The translations under genes and the position numbers were made by a program. From Pseudonocardia xinjiangensis (GTDB lineage Bacteria > Actinomycetota > Actinomycetes > Mycobacteriales > Pseudonocardiaceae): a DNA stretch of 35,885 bases. Where the stretch lies: NCBI RefSeq assembly GCF_012911925.1, contig NZ_JAAXKY010000074.1, positions 1-35,885 of the forward strand. Direction: 5' to 3'. The notes beneath the pieces are model-generated. The model was given only the letters and a program-made list of their open reading frames with translations, was not told the origin of the DNA and searched no databases. Positions within the stretch are counted from its first letter, which is position 1, and every line of letters begins with the position of its first letter. Below, piece by piece: positions 1 through 8,751 of this stretch.

Positions 1-24
1 GGCTTAGGGGCGCTTTGCTGCGGC

Positions 25-640
25 CTACGACGCCCGCGGCAGCACCCGGATCCCGTCGGCGCGGATCGTGGTGGGGTCGGCGGCCGCGCCCGTCAGCACC
101 ACGACGTCACCGACCGCCGGCTTCTGGGACAGGGCGGTGACGTCCACGGTGACCGTCAGCCCGTCGACCGAGGTGACGGTGGCCCGGTCGCCGGTCAGCG
201 CGGTCACGGTGCCGGTGACGCTCGCCTGCGGCGTCCAGACCGCGCGGGCGACGGCCGTGGCGCCCGTCCCCTGCACCTGGACGACGACCCGCTCACCGGT
301 CTGCAGGTCGCCCAGCGCGCTGTTCTGTGCACCCCGCACGACGGTGTCGCCGTCGGTGCGCAACGTCCGCTGGGCCCCGCCGTCGACGTTCACGACGAGC
401 GTGCCGTCGGCGACCGAGACGACGGTGCCGGTGAGCACGGGCGCGTTCGCGAGTCCGGGGCCGCCCCCGCGGGGCGGGCCGCCGAAGGGGCCGCCGCCGG
501 GGCCGCCCGGCCCCGGGCCACCGGGCCCCGGGCCGTGCCAGGGGCCGCCGTTGCCCGGGCCGTGCCAGGGTGCGCCGGGGGCGCCCAGCTCGCCCATGGG
601 CCCGTGCCGGTCGAAGCCCGGGCCGAACCGGCCAGCGCCA
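25..640 (-). pseudogene. 3' remnant of a DUF5666-like protein
   Basis: The reading frame ends at the stop at 25-27. It encodes a Gly/Pro/Trp-rich linker (GPGG and WHGPG repeats) followed by two similar beta-rich segments beginning VLTGTVVSVADG and ASVTGTVTALTGD. That is the pattern of DUF5666 domains in secreted or membrane-anchored actinobacterial proteins. No signal peptide, membrane anchor or ribosome-binding site precedes it. Upstream of about 640 the same frame reads antisense-like Arg-rich noise, while another frame encodes the ROK regulator. I read it as a gene that lost its 5' half at the junction near 630. Function of the domain is unknown. The exact left border of homology is uncertain by about 15 bases. 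Confidence 0.55.
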
Positions 641-1613
641 CGCCCAGCGCGCGTCCGACTCGCGCGAGGACGTCCGGCGGGGGTGCGGCGACCAGCGACT
701 CCAGGTCGGGGGCGTCGGCGGCCCGCAGCATCGCCTCCAGGCCGGCCGCGGTCTCCAGACAGCCCCGGCCGCCGCAGCTGCACGGCGGACCGTCCGGTTC
801 GACGACGACGTGGCCGATCTCCCCGGCCCGGCCGCCTGCCCCCCGGAAGAGCGTGCCGCCGAGCAGGATCCCGGCGCCGACGCCGATGCCGCCCGAGACG
901 TGGACGGCGTCGGCGGGCCCGCCCGACCACAGCTCGGCCAGCGCGGCGAGGTCGGCCTCGTTCCCGGCCTGCACGGGCAGGCCGAGGCGGCCGCCGAGCT
1001 CGTCGCCCACCGCCACGTCGACCCAGCGGGGCAGGTTCGGTGCCCGCAGCAGCACCCCGTCCGTGCCGACGACACCGGGCAGCGCGACGGCCGCTCCGGC
1101 GATGACCAGCCCGGCCTCGGCGACCACCTCGGCGGCGAGCGCCTCGGCCGTGGCGAGCCCGACGGCGGGCACGTCGTCGCGATGGTCGGAGCCGACCACC
1201 CGCCGGGCCCGCACGGCCCCCGTCAGGTCGACGACGCACACGCCGACGGAGTCGACGCCGATCTCGACGCCCAGCCCGGCCGGCCCGGACGGGTCGAGCC
1301 GCAGCGGGCTGGCCGGGCGCCCGGTGCCGCCGCGCGCGGCCTCCAGCTCCGTGACGAGCCCGGCCGAGATGAGCTCCTCCACCAGCGACGACACGGTGCC
1401 GCGGGTGAGCCCGGTGCTCGCGGCGACCGCCGCCCGGGACACCGGGTGCGGCCCGGCGACCTCCCTCAGCACGAGTGCGAGGTTGTGCCGCCGGACCGTG
1501 TGCTGCCCCGCGCCGTGGCGCGCCACCACCTCCCCGCGAGTCGCCCGTTCCCACCCCGCGAGTCGCCCGCCAGGTGTGCGCGAGTCGCCCGCGTCGGCAG
1601 GAACGGTGCTCAC
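390..1613 (-). pseudogene. ROK-family regulator (XylR-like), C-terminally truncated
   Basis: A GTG start at 1613 overlaps the xylB stop (GTGA), so it is the third gene of the xylose operon. Residues about 57-85 form a MarR-like winged HTH (SRAAVAASTGLTRGTVSSLVEEL). Then comes the ROK sugar-binding fold: GVEIGVDSVGV near 115, GGIGVGAGILLGG near 241-253, and the ROK zinc motif with H268, C278, C280 and C285. Homology ends at about residue 329 (ALGVALAG), where ROK proteins normally continue for roughly 70-80 residues through a C-terminal segment. Here the frame runs out of register through DUF5666-like DNA to a stop at 390. The likely ancestral role is xylose-responsive repression of xylAB. The truncated protein keeps its DNA-binding domain but may not fold or sense sugar normally. 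Confidence 0.7.
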
Positions 1614-3007
1614 GTGAGCCGGTGCGCCGTCATCTCGCGGACCTCCGCGTACCGCTCCCGCACCGCGGGCGTCGGTTCGCCCTCGAACGAGACGGTGTCG
1701 GCCGCGGCCCACACCGGCGGTTCCGCGTTGCCGGACAGCACCCACGCCGCCTGGCGCGCGGCGCCGTCGGCCACGTACTCGCCCGGCGTCGGCAACAGCA
1801 CGGGACGGCCGAGCACGGCAGGAGCGATCCGGGCCACGGCCTCCGACCGGGCACCGCCACCCACGAGGAACGCCCGCTGCACCGGCACCCCGGCCGCCAC
1901 CAGGGCGTCCAGGGCGTCGGCGAGGCCGCAGAGCAGCCCCTCCACAGCGGCGCGCGCGAGGTGGGCAGGCGTGGAGCTCGCCAGCGTCAGCCCGTGCAGG
2001 GCACCGGTGGCGTCGGGCCGGTTCGGCGTGCGCTCGCCCTCCAGGTACGGCACGAGCACCAGCCCGCCCGCCCCGGCCGGCGCGGACAGCGCGAGCCGGG
2101 AGAGCTCGGCATGATCGACGCCGAGCATCCGGGCGGTCGCGTCGAGCACCCGCGCAGCGTTGAGCGTGACGACGATCGGCAGGTTCTCCCCCGTCGCGGA
2201 CGCGAAGCAGGCGATGGTCCCGGTCTCGTCGCTCACGACCGTCGGGGTCACCGCGGAGACGACGCCCGACGTGCCGAGCGAGACCACGACGTCACCGTGG
2301 CCGGCGCCGAGGCCGAGCGCCGCCGACGCGTTGTCGCCAGCGCCCGCGCCGAGCAGCACCCCGTCGGCCGTCCGCCCCGCGGCCTCGGCCGGCCCGAGCA
2401 CGCGGGGCAGCCGGACGTCGGAGCGGCCGAACGCGCGTTCCAGCAGGTCGAGCCGGTACTCGCCGGTGAGGTCGACGTAGCCGGTGCCGCTCGCATCGGA
2501 CCGGTCCGTGACGAGGTCGTCGAAGGACGAGGTGCCGCGCAGCTTCCAGGTGAGCCAGTCGTGCGGAAGGCACACGGCCGCCGTGGCGTCCGCGTGCTCC
2601 GGCTCGTGCCGGGCCAGCCAGCGCAGCTTCGTCACCGTGAACGACGCCACGGGCACGCTGCCGACCGCCTCGGCCCACTCCTTCGCGCCCAGCTCAGCGA
2701 CGAGGTCGGCGGCCGCGCCTGCGGAACGGGTGTCGTTCCACAGCAGCGCGGGCCGCACGACCTCGCCGTCGGCGTCGAGACAGACCATGCCGTGTTGCTG
2801 CCCGGCAACGGCCATCGCCTCGACGCCATCGAGCCCGCCAGCGTCGGCGATCGCGCCCTGTAGGGCGTCCCACCACGCGTTCGGGTCGACCTCCGTGCCG
2901 GGCGGATGTGGTGCCCGGCCGGAGCGGACCAGTTCGCCCGTCATCGCGTCGCGGATCACGACGGTCGACGACTGCGTCGACGAATCGACCCCCGCGACGA
3001 GAGTCAT
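1610..3007 (-). CDS. xylB: Xylulokinase
   Basis: A 465-residue FGGY-family carbohydrate kinase that phosphorylates D-xylulose to xylulose 5-phosphate in the cytoplasm, feeding the pentose phosphate pathway. Visible motifs are the N-terminal phosphate-binding DSSTQS (8-13), the substrate loop GQQHG (69-73), WNDTR near 90, the catalytic Asp in GAGDNASA (D225), and the C-terminal LVGGGARS nucleotide-binding motif. Length is normal for the family. The ATG at 3007 overlaps the xylA stop (ATGA), and the stop overlaps the GTG of the ROK gene, so the three genes are probably translationally coupled. Pairing with xylA makes xylulose a much likelier substrate than glycerol or gluconate. Confidence 0.93.
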   Translation of the reverse strand: MTLVAGVDSSTQSSTVVIRDAMTGELVRSGRAPHPPGTEVDPNAWWDALQGAIADAGGLDGVEAMAVAGQQHGMVCLDADGEVVRPALLWNDTRSAGAAADLVAELGAKEWAEAVGSVPVASFTVTKLRWLARHEPEHADATAAVCLPHDWLTWKLRGTSSFDDLVTDRSDASGTGYVDLTGEYRLDLLERAFGRSDVRLPRVLGPAEAAGRTADGVLLGAGAGDNASAALGLGAGHGDVVVSLGTSGVVSAVTPTVVSDETGTIACFASATGENLPIVVTLNAARVLDATARMLGVDHAELSRLALSAPAGAGGLVLVPYLEGERTPNRPDATGALHGLTLASSTPAHLARAAVEGLLCGLADALDALVAAGVPVQRAFLVGGGARSEAVARIAPAVLGRPVLLPTPGEYVADGAARQAAWVLSGNAEPPVWAAADTVSFEGEPTPAVRERYAEVREMTAHRLT

Positions 3008-4191
3008 GAGCGAGCGCCGAGCAGGTGCTCGAGTGCCAGCTGGTTGAGGCGGACGAAGCCGTAGCCGCGCTCGCCCGCCTTCACCGCGTCGTAGTCCTCG
3101 TAGGCGCCGCGGTCGGCCTTCAGGTCGGCCACGGTCTCGCCGGAGTTCAGCGTCGGCTTGGCCAGGTCGGCCACCCCGGACACGGCGAGCGCCTCGGCCA
3201 CCTCGGGGTCGGCCCGGAACGCCGCGGCGCGCTCCTTGAGCAGGAGGTAGGTGCTCATGTTGGCCGCGGCCGAGGCCCAGACGCCGTCGATGTCCTCGGT
3301 GCGCAGCGGCTTGTAGTCGAAGTGGCGCGGCCCGTCGTAGCGGGGGCCGCCGCCCGGGGCGCCGTTCTCCAGCAGGTCGACGGTGGAGAAGGCGTTCATC
3401 AGGTCGCCGTGGCCGAACACGAGGTCCTGGTCGTACTTGATGCCGCGCTGGCCGTTCAGGTCGATGTGGAAGAGCTTGTCCGCCCACAGCGCCTGCGCGA
3501 TGCCCGCGGTGTAGTTGAGCCCGGCCATCTGCTCGTGGCCGACCTCGGGGTTCACGCCGACGATGTCGCCGTGCTCGAGCTGCGCGATGAACGCGAGCGC
3601 GTGGCCGAGGGTGGGCAGCAGGATGTCGCCGCGGGGCTCGTTCGGCTTGGGCTCGATGGCGAAGCGGATGCCGTAGCCCTGCTCCTTGACGTACGCGGCG
3701 AGCAGGTCGATGCCCTCGCGGTAGCGGTCCAGCGCGGCGGCGATGTCCTTGCCCGAGTCGACCTCGGCGCCCTCGCGGCCACCCCAGAACACGTAGGTCT
3801 TCGCGCCCAGCTCGGCGGCGAGGTCGAGGTTGCGGATCACCTTGCGCAGTGCGAAGCGGCGCACGCCACGGTCGTTGCTGGTGAACGCGCCGTCCTTGAA
3901 GACGGGGTGGGTGAAGAGGTTGGTGGTCATCATCGGGACGACCAGCCCGGTCTCCTCGAGGGCGGCCTTGAACCGGGTGACGACCCGGTCGCGCTCGGCC
4001 GCGTCGGAGCCGAAGGGAATGAGGTCGTCGTCGTGGAACGTCACGCCCCACGCGCCGAGGTCGGAGAGCCGGTGCACCGTCTCGACGGGGTCGAGCGCCG
4101 GCCGGGTCGCGGTGCCGAACGGGTCGGCGGCGGGCCAGCCGACCGTCCAGAGCCCGAAGCTGAAGCGATCCTCGCGAGTGGGCTGCGGCAT
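3004..4191 (-). CDS. xylA: Xylose isomerase
   Basis: A 395-residue class I xylose isomerase (TIM barrel, two divalent metals) converting D-xylose to D-xylulose. The catalytic His lies in FHDDDL (H53). Metal and substrate ligands are in FAIEPKPNEPRGD (E180, K182) and NPEVGHEQMAG (E216, H219). The start is placed at 4191 because AAAGGGG lies 8 bases upstream of that ATG. An in-frame ATG at 4215 would add eight residues and has no such site. It is the first gene of xylA-xylB-ROK. The 56-bp gap to the divergent xth gene holds a possible -10 (TACGAT, 4214-4219, minus strand) and a candidate operator, so xylose induction is likely. Confidence 0.95.
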   Translation of the reverse strand: MPQPTREDRFSFGLWTVGWPAADPFGTATRPALDPVETVHRLSDLGAWGVTFHDDDLIPFGSDAAERDRVVTRFKAALEETGLVVPMMTTNLFTHPVFKDGAFTSNDRGVRRFALRKVIRNLDLAAELGAKTYVFWGGREGAEVDSGKDIAAALDRYREGIDLLAAYVKEQGYGIRFAIEPKPNEPRGDILLPTLGHALAFIAQLEHGDIVGVNPEVGHEQMAGLNYTAGIAQALWADKLFHIDLNGQRGIKYDQDLVFGHGDLMNAFSTVDLLENGAPGGGPRYDGPRHFDYKPLRTEDIDGVWASAAANMSTYLLLKERAAAFRADPEVAEALAVSGVADLAKPTLNSGETVADLKADRGAYEDYDAVKAGERGYGFVRLNQLALEHLLGARS

Positions 4192-4201
4192 TGGGTAACC
4201 C

Positions 4202-4224
4202 CTTTGTTCGGCCATCGTACAAAC
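4202..4224. promoter_or_regulatory. Candidate xyl operator overlapping the xylA -10
   Basis: On the minus strand GTTTGT and ACAAAG are separated by 11 bases. The half-sites resemble the GTTTGT/ACAAAC halves of XylR (ROK) operators known from Bacillus, although the spacing here is longer. The repeat covers the predicted xylA -10 hexamer TACGAT, where a bound repressor would block transcription. That it is the binding site of the ROK protein encoded in the operon is inference. Confidence 0.35.
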
Positions 4225-4234
4225 TCGATCACGG

Positions 4235-4240
4235 TAGCCT
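4235..4240 (+). promoter_or_regulatory. -10 box of a probably leaderless xth transcript
   Basis: TAGCCT lies seven bases before the GTG start at 4248 and no Shine-Dalgarno sequence is present. This matches the TANNNT arrangement of actinobacterial leaderless genes. No convincing -35 is visible. Confidence 0.4.
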
Positions 4241-4247
4241 CCCTGAG

Positions 4248-5102
4248 GTGCGTCTGGCTACATGGAACGTGAACTCGGCCCTCTCCCGGCTGCCCCGGCT
4301 GCTGCCGTGGCTGGACGAGCGCGCGCCGGACATCGTGTGCCTGCAGGAGACCAAGCTCTCCGACGAGGCCTTCGCCGAGACGTTCACGGATCCGCTCGCC
4401 GAGCGCGGGTACGCGGTGGCGCACCACGGGGAGGGCCGCTGGAACGGGGTGGCGCTGCTGTCGCGCGTCAGGCTCGACGACGTCGTGCGCGGGCTGCCTG
4501 ACGAGCCACGCTTCCCGGCACCCGACTCGCCTGCCGAGGCCCGCGCGATCACGGCCACCTGCGGTGGCCTGCGCGTCACGTCCGTGTACGTGCCCAACGG
4601 CCGCGCACCGGACGATCCTCACTACCTCTACAAGCTGGAGTGGCTCCGGGCGCTGCGCGAGTCGGTGACCACGCCGGCCACCGCCGTCATCGCCGGGGAC
4701 GTGAACATCGCGCCCACCGACGAGGACCTGTGGGACCCATCGCTGTTCGTGGACTCCACGCACGTGACGCCGGCCGAGCGCAAGGCGCTTGCTGAGATCA
4801 CGGGGCTCGGGCTCCACGACGTCGTGCGCGACCGCTGGCCCGCCGACCGCGTGTTCAGCTACTGGGACTACCGGGCCGGCCGGTTCCACAAGGACCTCGG
4901 CATGCGCATCGACCTGGTGCTGGCAGGCGCCGATCCGGCGGGTCGCGTGCAGGCGGCGTGGGTGGACCGCAAGGCGCGCAAGGGTACCGGGCCGAGCGAC
5001 CACGCCCCGGTGATCGTCGACCTGGACACCGCACCGGACGGCGACATCGGTCCGGTCGTGCCCCCGCCGTCGACGCCCGCGAAGCTGCCCCACCGGAAAT
5101 AG
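4248..5102 (+). CDS. xth: Exodeoxyribonuclease III family nuclease
   Basis: A 284-residue Exo III / AP endonuclease of the EEP fold, acting in base-excision repair by cutting 5' to abasic sites and by 3'-5' exonuclease activity. Visible active-site motifs are WNVNS (N7), LQETK (E34), the GDVNIAP catalytic Asp/Asn loop, and the C-terminal SDHAP His motif. The open frame extends upstream to 4191, but the conserved fold starts exactly at VRLATWNVN. The GTG at 4248 is therefore the likely start. A TANNNT box seven bases upstream suggests a leaderless message. It diverges from xylA with no functional link evident. Confidence 0.93.
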   Translation: MRLATWNVNSALSRLPRLLPWLDERAPDIVCLQETKLSDEAFAETFTDPLAERGYAVAHHGEGRWNGVALLSRVRLDDVVRGLPDEPRFPAPDSPAEARAITATCGGLRVTSVYVPNGRAPDDPHYLYKLEWLRALRESVTTPATAVIAGDVNIAPTDEDLWDPSLFVDSTHVTPAERKALAEITGLGLHDVVRDRWPADRVFSYWDYRAGRFHKDLGMRIDLVLAGADPAGRVQAAWVDRKARKGTGPSDHAPVIVDLDTAPDGDIGPVVPPPSTPAKLPHRK

Positions 5103-5107
5103 CCCGT

Positions 5108-5126
5108 CGCCGCGTGCTTTGCGGCG
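5108..5126 (+). terminator. Short hairpin after xth
   Basis: CGCCGC and GCGGCG form a 6-bp stem with a 7-base loop just after the xth stop, followed by TTCGTT. It is compatible with an intrinsic terminator but short. Confidence 0.4.
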
Positions 5127-5153
5127 TTCGTTCCGGCTGTCACACTCGATCGA

Positions 5154-5849
5154 ATGTCGGGGGTGCACGTCCAGCCACAGTTCGGCCCGCCGGATGCGGC
5201 ACCAGGGGTGCCCCGGCTGATCGCCGCGGGGCTGCTGGTGGTGTCCGCGGCGCTCGCGGTGGGCGGGAGCTTCCTGGCGCTGTCGGTCCGTCGCTACGAG
5301 TTCAGCCTCAGCGGTCCGACCGTCGTCGTCACCACGGCGTGGGGCGTCGGCATCGATCCGCCCCCCGAGGCGCCCACCTCCGTGGCGGCGGCCGCCCCTC
5401 TCGGCATCCCGCTCGTGGTGGCGGCCGGGGCAGCGGTGGTCGCTGCGATCCTGCTGCTGCTCTCGGCCCGCAGGCCGGGTGACCACGTGCCCGCCCGGAT
5501 GCTCGGGGTCGTGTCGGCAGGGCTGCTCGGGGGCAGCATCTGGATCATCTGGATCGAGCTCACCACCCAGGCGAGCAATGCGCGGGCGGCCGCAGAGGGC
5601 GGCATCGACAGCGGGTTCCGCCCCACGGTCGGCTACGGACCCGGCGCCTGGCTCCTGCTCGGAGCCGCCATGGTCGCGCTCGTCGCCGTCCCGCTCCTGA
5701 TGGTACGTCCCGACGATCCACCCACCGGCCCGCCGGCGGGGCCCCACGGTCCGTGGCCGCAGTTCCCGCCGCCGTCCGGTGACCCCCGATCCGGCGGTCC
5801 CGGGCCGTGGTGGCCGCCCCAGCAGGGTGACCCGCCCCGTCAGGGATGA
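5154..5849 (+). CDS. Membrane protein with Pro-rich cytoplasmic tail
   Basis: A 231-residue protein of no family I recognise. Hydrophobic segments at about 21-44, 78-101, 117-134 and 163-183 suggest four transmembrane helices. The last 45 residues are a Pro/Gly/Trp-rich tail (PPTGPPAG, WPPQQG), typical of actinobacterial membrane proteins with disordered extensions. The ATG at 5154 has no clear ribosome-binding site. A near-palindromic CACTCGATCGAATG overlaps it. It stands alone between xth and an aldehyde dehydrogenase and no function can be assigned. Confidence 0.75.
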   Translation: MSGVHVQPQFGPPDAAPGVPRLIAAGLLVVSAALAVGGSFLALSVRRYEFSLSGPTVVVTTAWGVGIDPPPEAPTSVAAAAPLGIPLVVAAGAAVVAAILLLLSARRPGDHVPARMLGVVSAGLLGGSIWIIWIELTTQASNARAAAEGGIDSGFRPTVGYGPGAWLLLGAAMVALVAVPLLMVRPDDPPTGPPAGPHGPWPQFPPPSGDPRSGGPGPWWPPQQGDPPRQG

Positions 5850-5879
5850 TCGAGCCCTGCTGCGGGGTACTGCTCCGTC

Positions 5880-7250
5880 GTGACGTTGGTGGAGAACCGT
5901 GAACTGATCGTCCTCGACCCCCGCACCGGCGAGCTGGTCGGGCGCACCCCGGTCACGTCCGCGCCGCGCTGCGACGAGGCCGTGGCCTCGGCCAGGGCCG
6001 CGGCCCCGGGTTGGGCGCGCACGCCGGCTGCCGAACGCGGCGCCGCTCTGCACGCGGCCGCGGCCGCCGTGCGGGCTGCCGCCGATGAGCTCGCGCAGCT
6101 CAACGCGCGGGAGACCGGCAAGCCTCTTGACGACGCCCGGGGTGGCGTCGAGGCCGGGGTCGGCACCCTCGTGCAGTACGCGGAGCTCGGCCCGGTGCAC
6201 CGCGGCCGGAGCCTGCACGGCGCGTGGGACGCCACCGACCTCATGGTTCCGGAGCCGCGCGGTGTGGTTGCCGTGCTGACGCCCTGGAACGACCCGGTCG
6301 CGGTCGCCGCCGGACTGATCGGCGCCGCGCTCGCCACCGGCAACTCCGTGGTGCACAAGCCGAGCGAGCGCTGCCCACAGACCGGACGGCGGTTCGCCGA
6401 GATCGTCGCCGAGCACCTGCCTCGTGGCGTCCTGGAGATCGTCGACGGGGACGGGGCGGTGGGCGCGTTGCTCGCCGAGGCCCCCGTCGACGTCGTCGCG
6501 CACGTCGGGAGCACCGCCACCGGCCGGTCCATCGCCGCGACCTGCGCGCGTACCGGCGCCCGCGCCCTGCTGGAGAACGGCGGCAACGACCCGCTGATCG
6601 TCGACGACGGCGTCGACCCGGAGTGGGCCGCGGCGCAGGCCGCCCTCGGTGCCTTCGCCAACGCCGGCCAGATCTGCGTCGCGGTGGAGCGGATCTACGT
6701 GCACGCCTCCGTGGCCGACCCGTTCCTCGCCGCGCTGACGCGGGAGGCGCAGGAATGGGCCGAGCGGATCGGACCGCTTGTCGACCGCGAGCACCGCCGG
6801 CACGTCGACGGGCACGTCGCCGGCGCGCTGGAGGGCGGGGCCCGCGCACTCACCGGCGGGGCGATCCCCGACGGGCCGGGGGCGTTCTACCCGCCGACGG
6901 TGCTGATCGGGTGCGTGCCCGACATGGCCGTGATGAGTGAGGAGACGTTCGGCCCGGTCGCCCCCGTGCAGGTGGTGCCGGACTTCCCGGAGGCCCTGCG
7001 TGAGGCCTGCGACGACACCTACGGGCTCGCGGCCACGGTGCTCACCGCCGACATGGCCCACGCCCAGACCGCGTGGCGGGAGCTCCCCGTCGGCACGGTG
7101 AAGATCAACAACGTGTTCGGTGGCGCCCCGGGCGGCGCGTCCCAGCCCCGGCGCGCGAGCGGCTCCGGCTTCGGGTTCGGCCCTGAGCTCCTGGACGAGA
7201 TGACCGCGGTGAAGGTGGTGCACCTGGCCCCGCCGCCCACGCCCCACTGA
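5880..7250 (+). CDS. NAD(P)-dependent aldehyde dehydrogenase
   Basis: A 456-residue ALDH-superfamily enzyme oxidising an aldehyde to the acid. Visible catalytic elements are PWNDP with the oxyanion-hole Asn (N137; the usual PWNFP has Phe where this has Asp), the cofactor Lys in VVHKPSE (K160), the general-base Glu in LLENGGNDP (E232), and the nucleophile Cys in NAGQICV (C266). EETFGPV and the C-terminal NNVFGG are also typical. The GTG at 5880 is the likely start, without a good ribosome-binding site. The substrate cannot be deduced from sequence or neighbours. A strong hairpin separates it from the convergent MFS gene. Confidence 0.88.
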   Translation: MTLVENRELIVLDPRTGELVGRTPVTSAPRCDEAVASARAAAPGWARTPAAERGAALHAAAAAVRAAADELAQLNARETGKPLDDARGGVEAGVGTLVQYAELGPVHRGRSLHGAWDATDLMVPEPRGVVAVLTPWNDPVAVAAGLIGAALATGNSVVHKPSERCPQTGRRFAEIVAEHLPRGVLEIVDGDGAVGALLAEAPVDVVAHVGSTATGRSIAATCARTGARALLENGGNDPLIVDDGVDPEWAAAQAALGAFANAGQICVAVERIYVHASVADPFLAALTREAQEWAERIGPLVDREHRRHVDGHVAGALEGGARALTGGAIPDGPGAFYPPTVLIGCVPDMAVMSEETFGPVAPVQVVPDFPEALREACDDTYGLAATVLTADMAHAQTAWRELPVGTVKINNVFGGAPGGASQPRRASGSGFGFGPELLDEMTAVKVVHLAPPPTPH

Positions 7251-7253
7251 CCC

Positions 7254-7320
7254 GGCGCGACATGGACACATAACGCTGTGAGAAGTCGCTTCGAACAGCG
7301 TCACGTGTCCATGTCGCGCC
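7254..7320. terminator. Long bidirectional hairpin between convergent genes
   Basis: A perfect 16-bp inverted repeat (7254-7269 with 7305-7320, GGCGCGACATGGACAC and its complement) encloses a second stem, ACGCTG/CAGCGT, and a small GAAG/CTTC stem. It lies between the stops of the aldehyde dehydrogenase and the MFS gene. Read on the minus strand, the junction between outer and inner stems is closed by G-U pairs. There is no U tract, as is common in actinobacterial terminators. Confidence 0.75.
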
Positions 7321-7331
7321 TGGGGGAGGCG

Positions 7332-8693
7332 TCAGGCGGGCGTCGTGCGGGCGGCGACTACGGCGCCCGTGACGGCCAGCGCTGTCAGCAGCGCGACCAA
7401 CACAGGGAGCGCGGCCGCCGGGGTGCCGAGCAGCGCGAGGAGAGCGCCGCCCGCCCCAATCATCGCGGCGGTGGTGAGCTGGTCGGCGATCTGCGCGGCG
7501 GAGGAGTGGAACCCGACCTGGCCCGCCCCCGACTGCTGCAGCAGCAGGAAGGACATCGAGGAGAAGCCGATCCCCATGCCGAGGCCTGCCACCACCCAGA
7601 ACGGGAGGGCCAGCCACGGCACGCCCCATCCCGGGGCCACGAGCAGCATGCCCGCCGTCCCGACGGCGAGCGCGCAGAACCCGATGCGCAGCAGTAGGGC
7701 GCGAGGCAGGTCGGGGTGCCTGCCCTGCCACGCCGACGCCGCCGACCAGCCCAGTGAACCGACGATCAGCGGGAGGCCCGCCATCGCCAGCGACCAGCCG
7801 TGGGTGCCGTTGAGCATCAACGGCAGGTACGCGTTGACGGTGAAGAACACCCCGGCCAGCAGCCCGCGGGAGAGCACGACGGTCGGGATCCCGCGTCCCG
7901 CGCGGAACACCCCGCGGGGGAACAAGCGCACCAATGCCGGTGCCAGCACCACGATCGCGACCCCGGCCACCACGGCGGCGACGACGCCACGCTGCTGTGA
8001 CGCCCAGCTGAGCGCGGCCACCCCTACCGCGGCGCCGAGCGCGGCGGCCACCAGCCCGCGCCGGGGCGGGGCGACCTCACGGTGCGCGTCCGGCGGTCCC
8101 AGCCTGCGGACCGCCGGAACGACGAGACCCACCGCCAGCACCACGAACGGCACCAGCCCGAGGAACACCCAGTGCCACGAGACCGTCTCGGTCACCAGGC
8201 CGGAGACGGGCGGTCCGAGCAGCGCGGGCAGCACCCAGGCCGAGGAGATCAGCCCGAAGACCGCCGGGCGGGCCCGCTCCGGGTAGACCGCTGCCACCAG
8301 CACGTACACGGCGACCGCCTGCGTCCCCGCGCCGAGCCCCTGCAGCACGCGCCCGAGCAGCAGCTGGGGCATCCCCGCGGCCGTCCCGGCGACGACCAGC
8401 CCGATGCCGAACAGCAGCGGTGCCCCGACCAGAGGGATCCGCGGACCGGCCCGGTCGCACCACCGCCCGCCGAGCACCGTGGCGAACACCGCGGCGGCCA
8501 TGAACGCCACGAACGGCCACGCGTACAGCGACACCGCTCCGATGTCGGCGACGAGCGCAGGCATCGCGGTGCCGACGCCCATCGACTCGAACGCCACCAG
8601 GCTGATCAGCAGCACGATGCCGATCGTGGTGGCGCGGCGGTCGGGTCCAAACAGCTCGGTGCGAACGGCGGTGGGCGCGGCGGCTGCGGTCAC
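7332..8693 (-). CDS. MFS transporter, probable drug exporter
   Basis: A 453-residue major facilitator with about 12 or more hydrophobic helices. The loop motif GGRWCDRAGPRIPLVG (near 75-90) is the MFS motif A region. LLGRVLQGLGAGTQAVAVYVLVAAVYP resembles motifs of drug:H+ antiporters of the DHA type. The GTG at 8693 is the likely start, 58 bases from the divergent methyltransferase gene, with no obvious ribosome-binding site. The exported substrate is unknown. No adjacent TetR or MarR gene is present to suggest a ligand. Confidence 0.85.
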   Translation of the reverse strand: MTAAAAPTAVRTELFGPDRRATTIGIVLLISLVAFESMGVGTAMPALVADIGAVSLYAWPFVAFMAAAVFATVLGGRWCDRAGPRIPLVGAPLLFGIGLVVAGTAAGMPQLLLGRVLQGLGAGTQAVAVYVLVAAVYPERARPAVFGLISSAWVLPALLGPPVSGLVTETVSWHWVFLGLVPFVVLAVGLVVPAVRRLGPPDAHREVAPPRRGLVAAALGAAVGVAALSWASQQRGVVAAVVAGVAIVVLAPALVRLFPRGVFRAGRGIPTVVLSRGLLAGVFFTVNAYLPLMLNGTHGWSLAMAGLPLIVGSLGWSAASAWQGRHPDLPRALLLRIGFCALAVGTAGMLLVAPGWGVPWLALPFWVVAGLGMGIGFSSMSFLLLQQSGAGQVGFHSSAAQIADQLTTAAMIGAGGALLALLGTPAAALPVLVALLTALAVTGAVVAARTTPA

Positions 8694-8751
8694 GCCGAAG
8701 ATGGTGCAACCTCACCACGGGTTCAGGTCAACTCGGTTCGAGGGGGAACGG

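Noticed and set aside
4041..4191. XylA-XylB fusion suggested by one long minus-strand frame ending at 1610
   Set aside because: The xylB frame is open upstream of its ATG only as an antisense-like shadow of xylA; xylA has its own complete frame and stop at 3004.
4041..7304. A 1087-codon open frame on the minus strand
   Set aside because: It lies antisense to xth, the membrane protein and the aldehyde dehydrogenase, has no family-like motifs, and arises from the high-GC third positions of the real genes.
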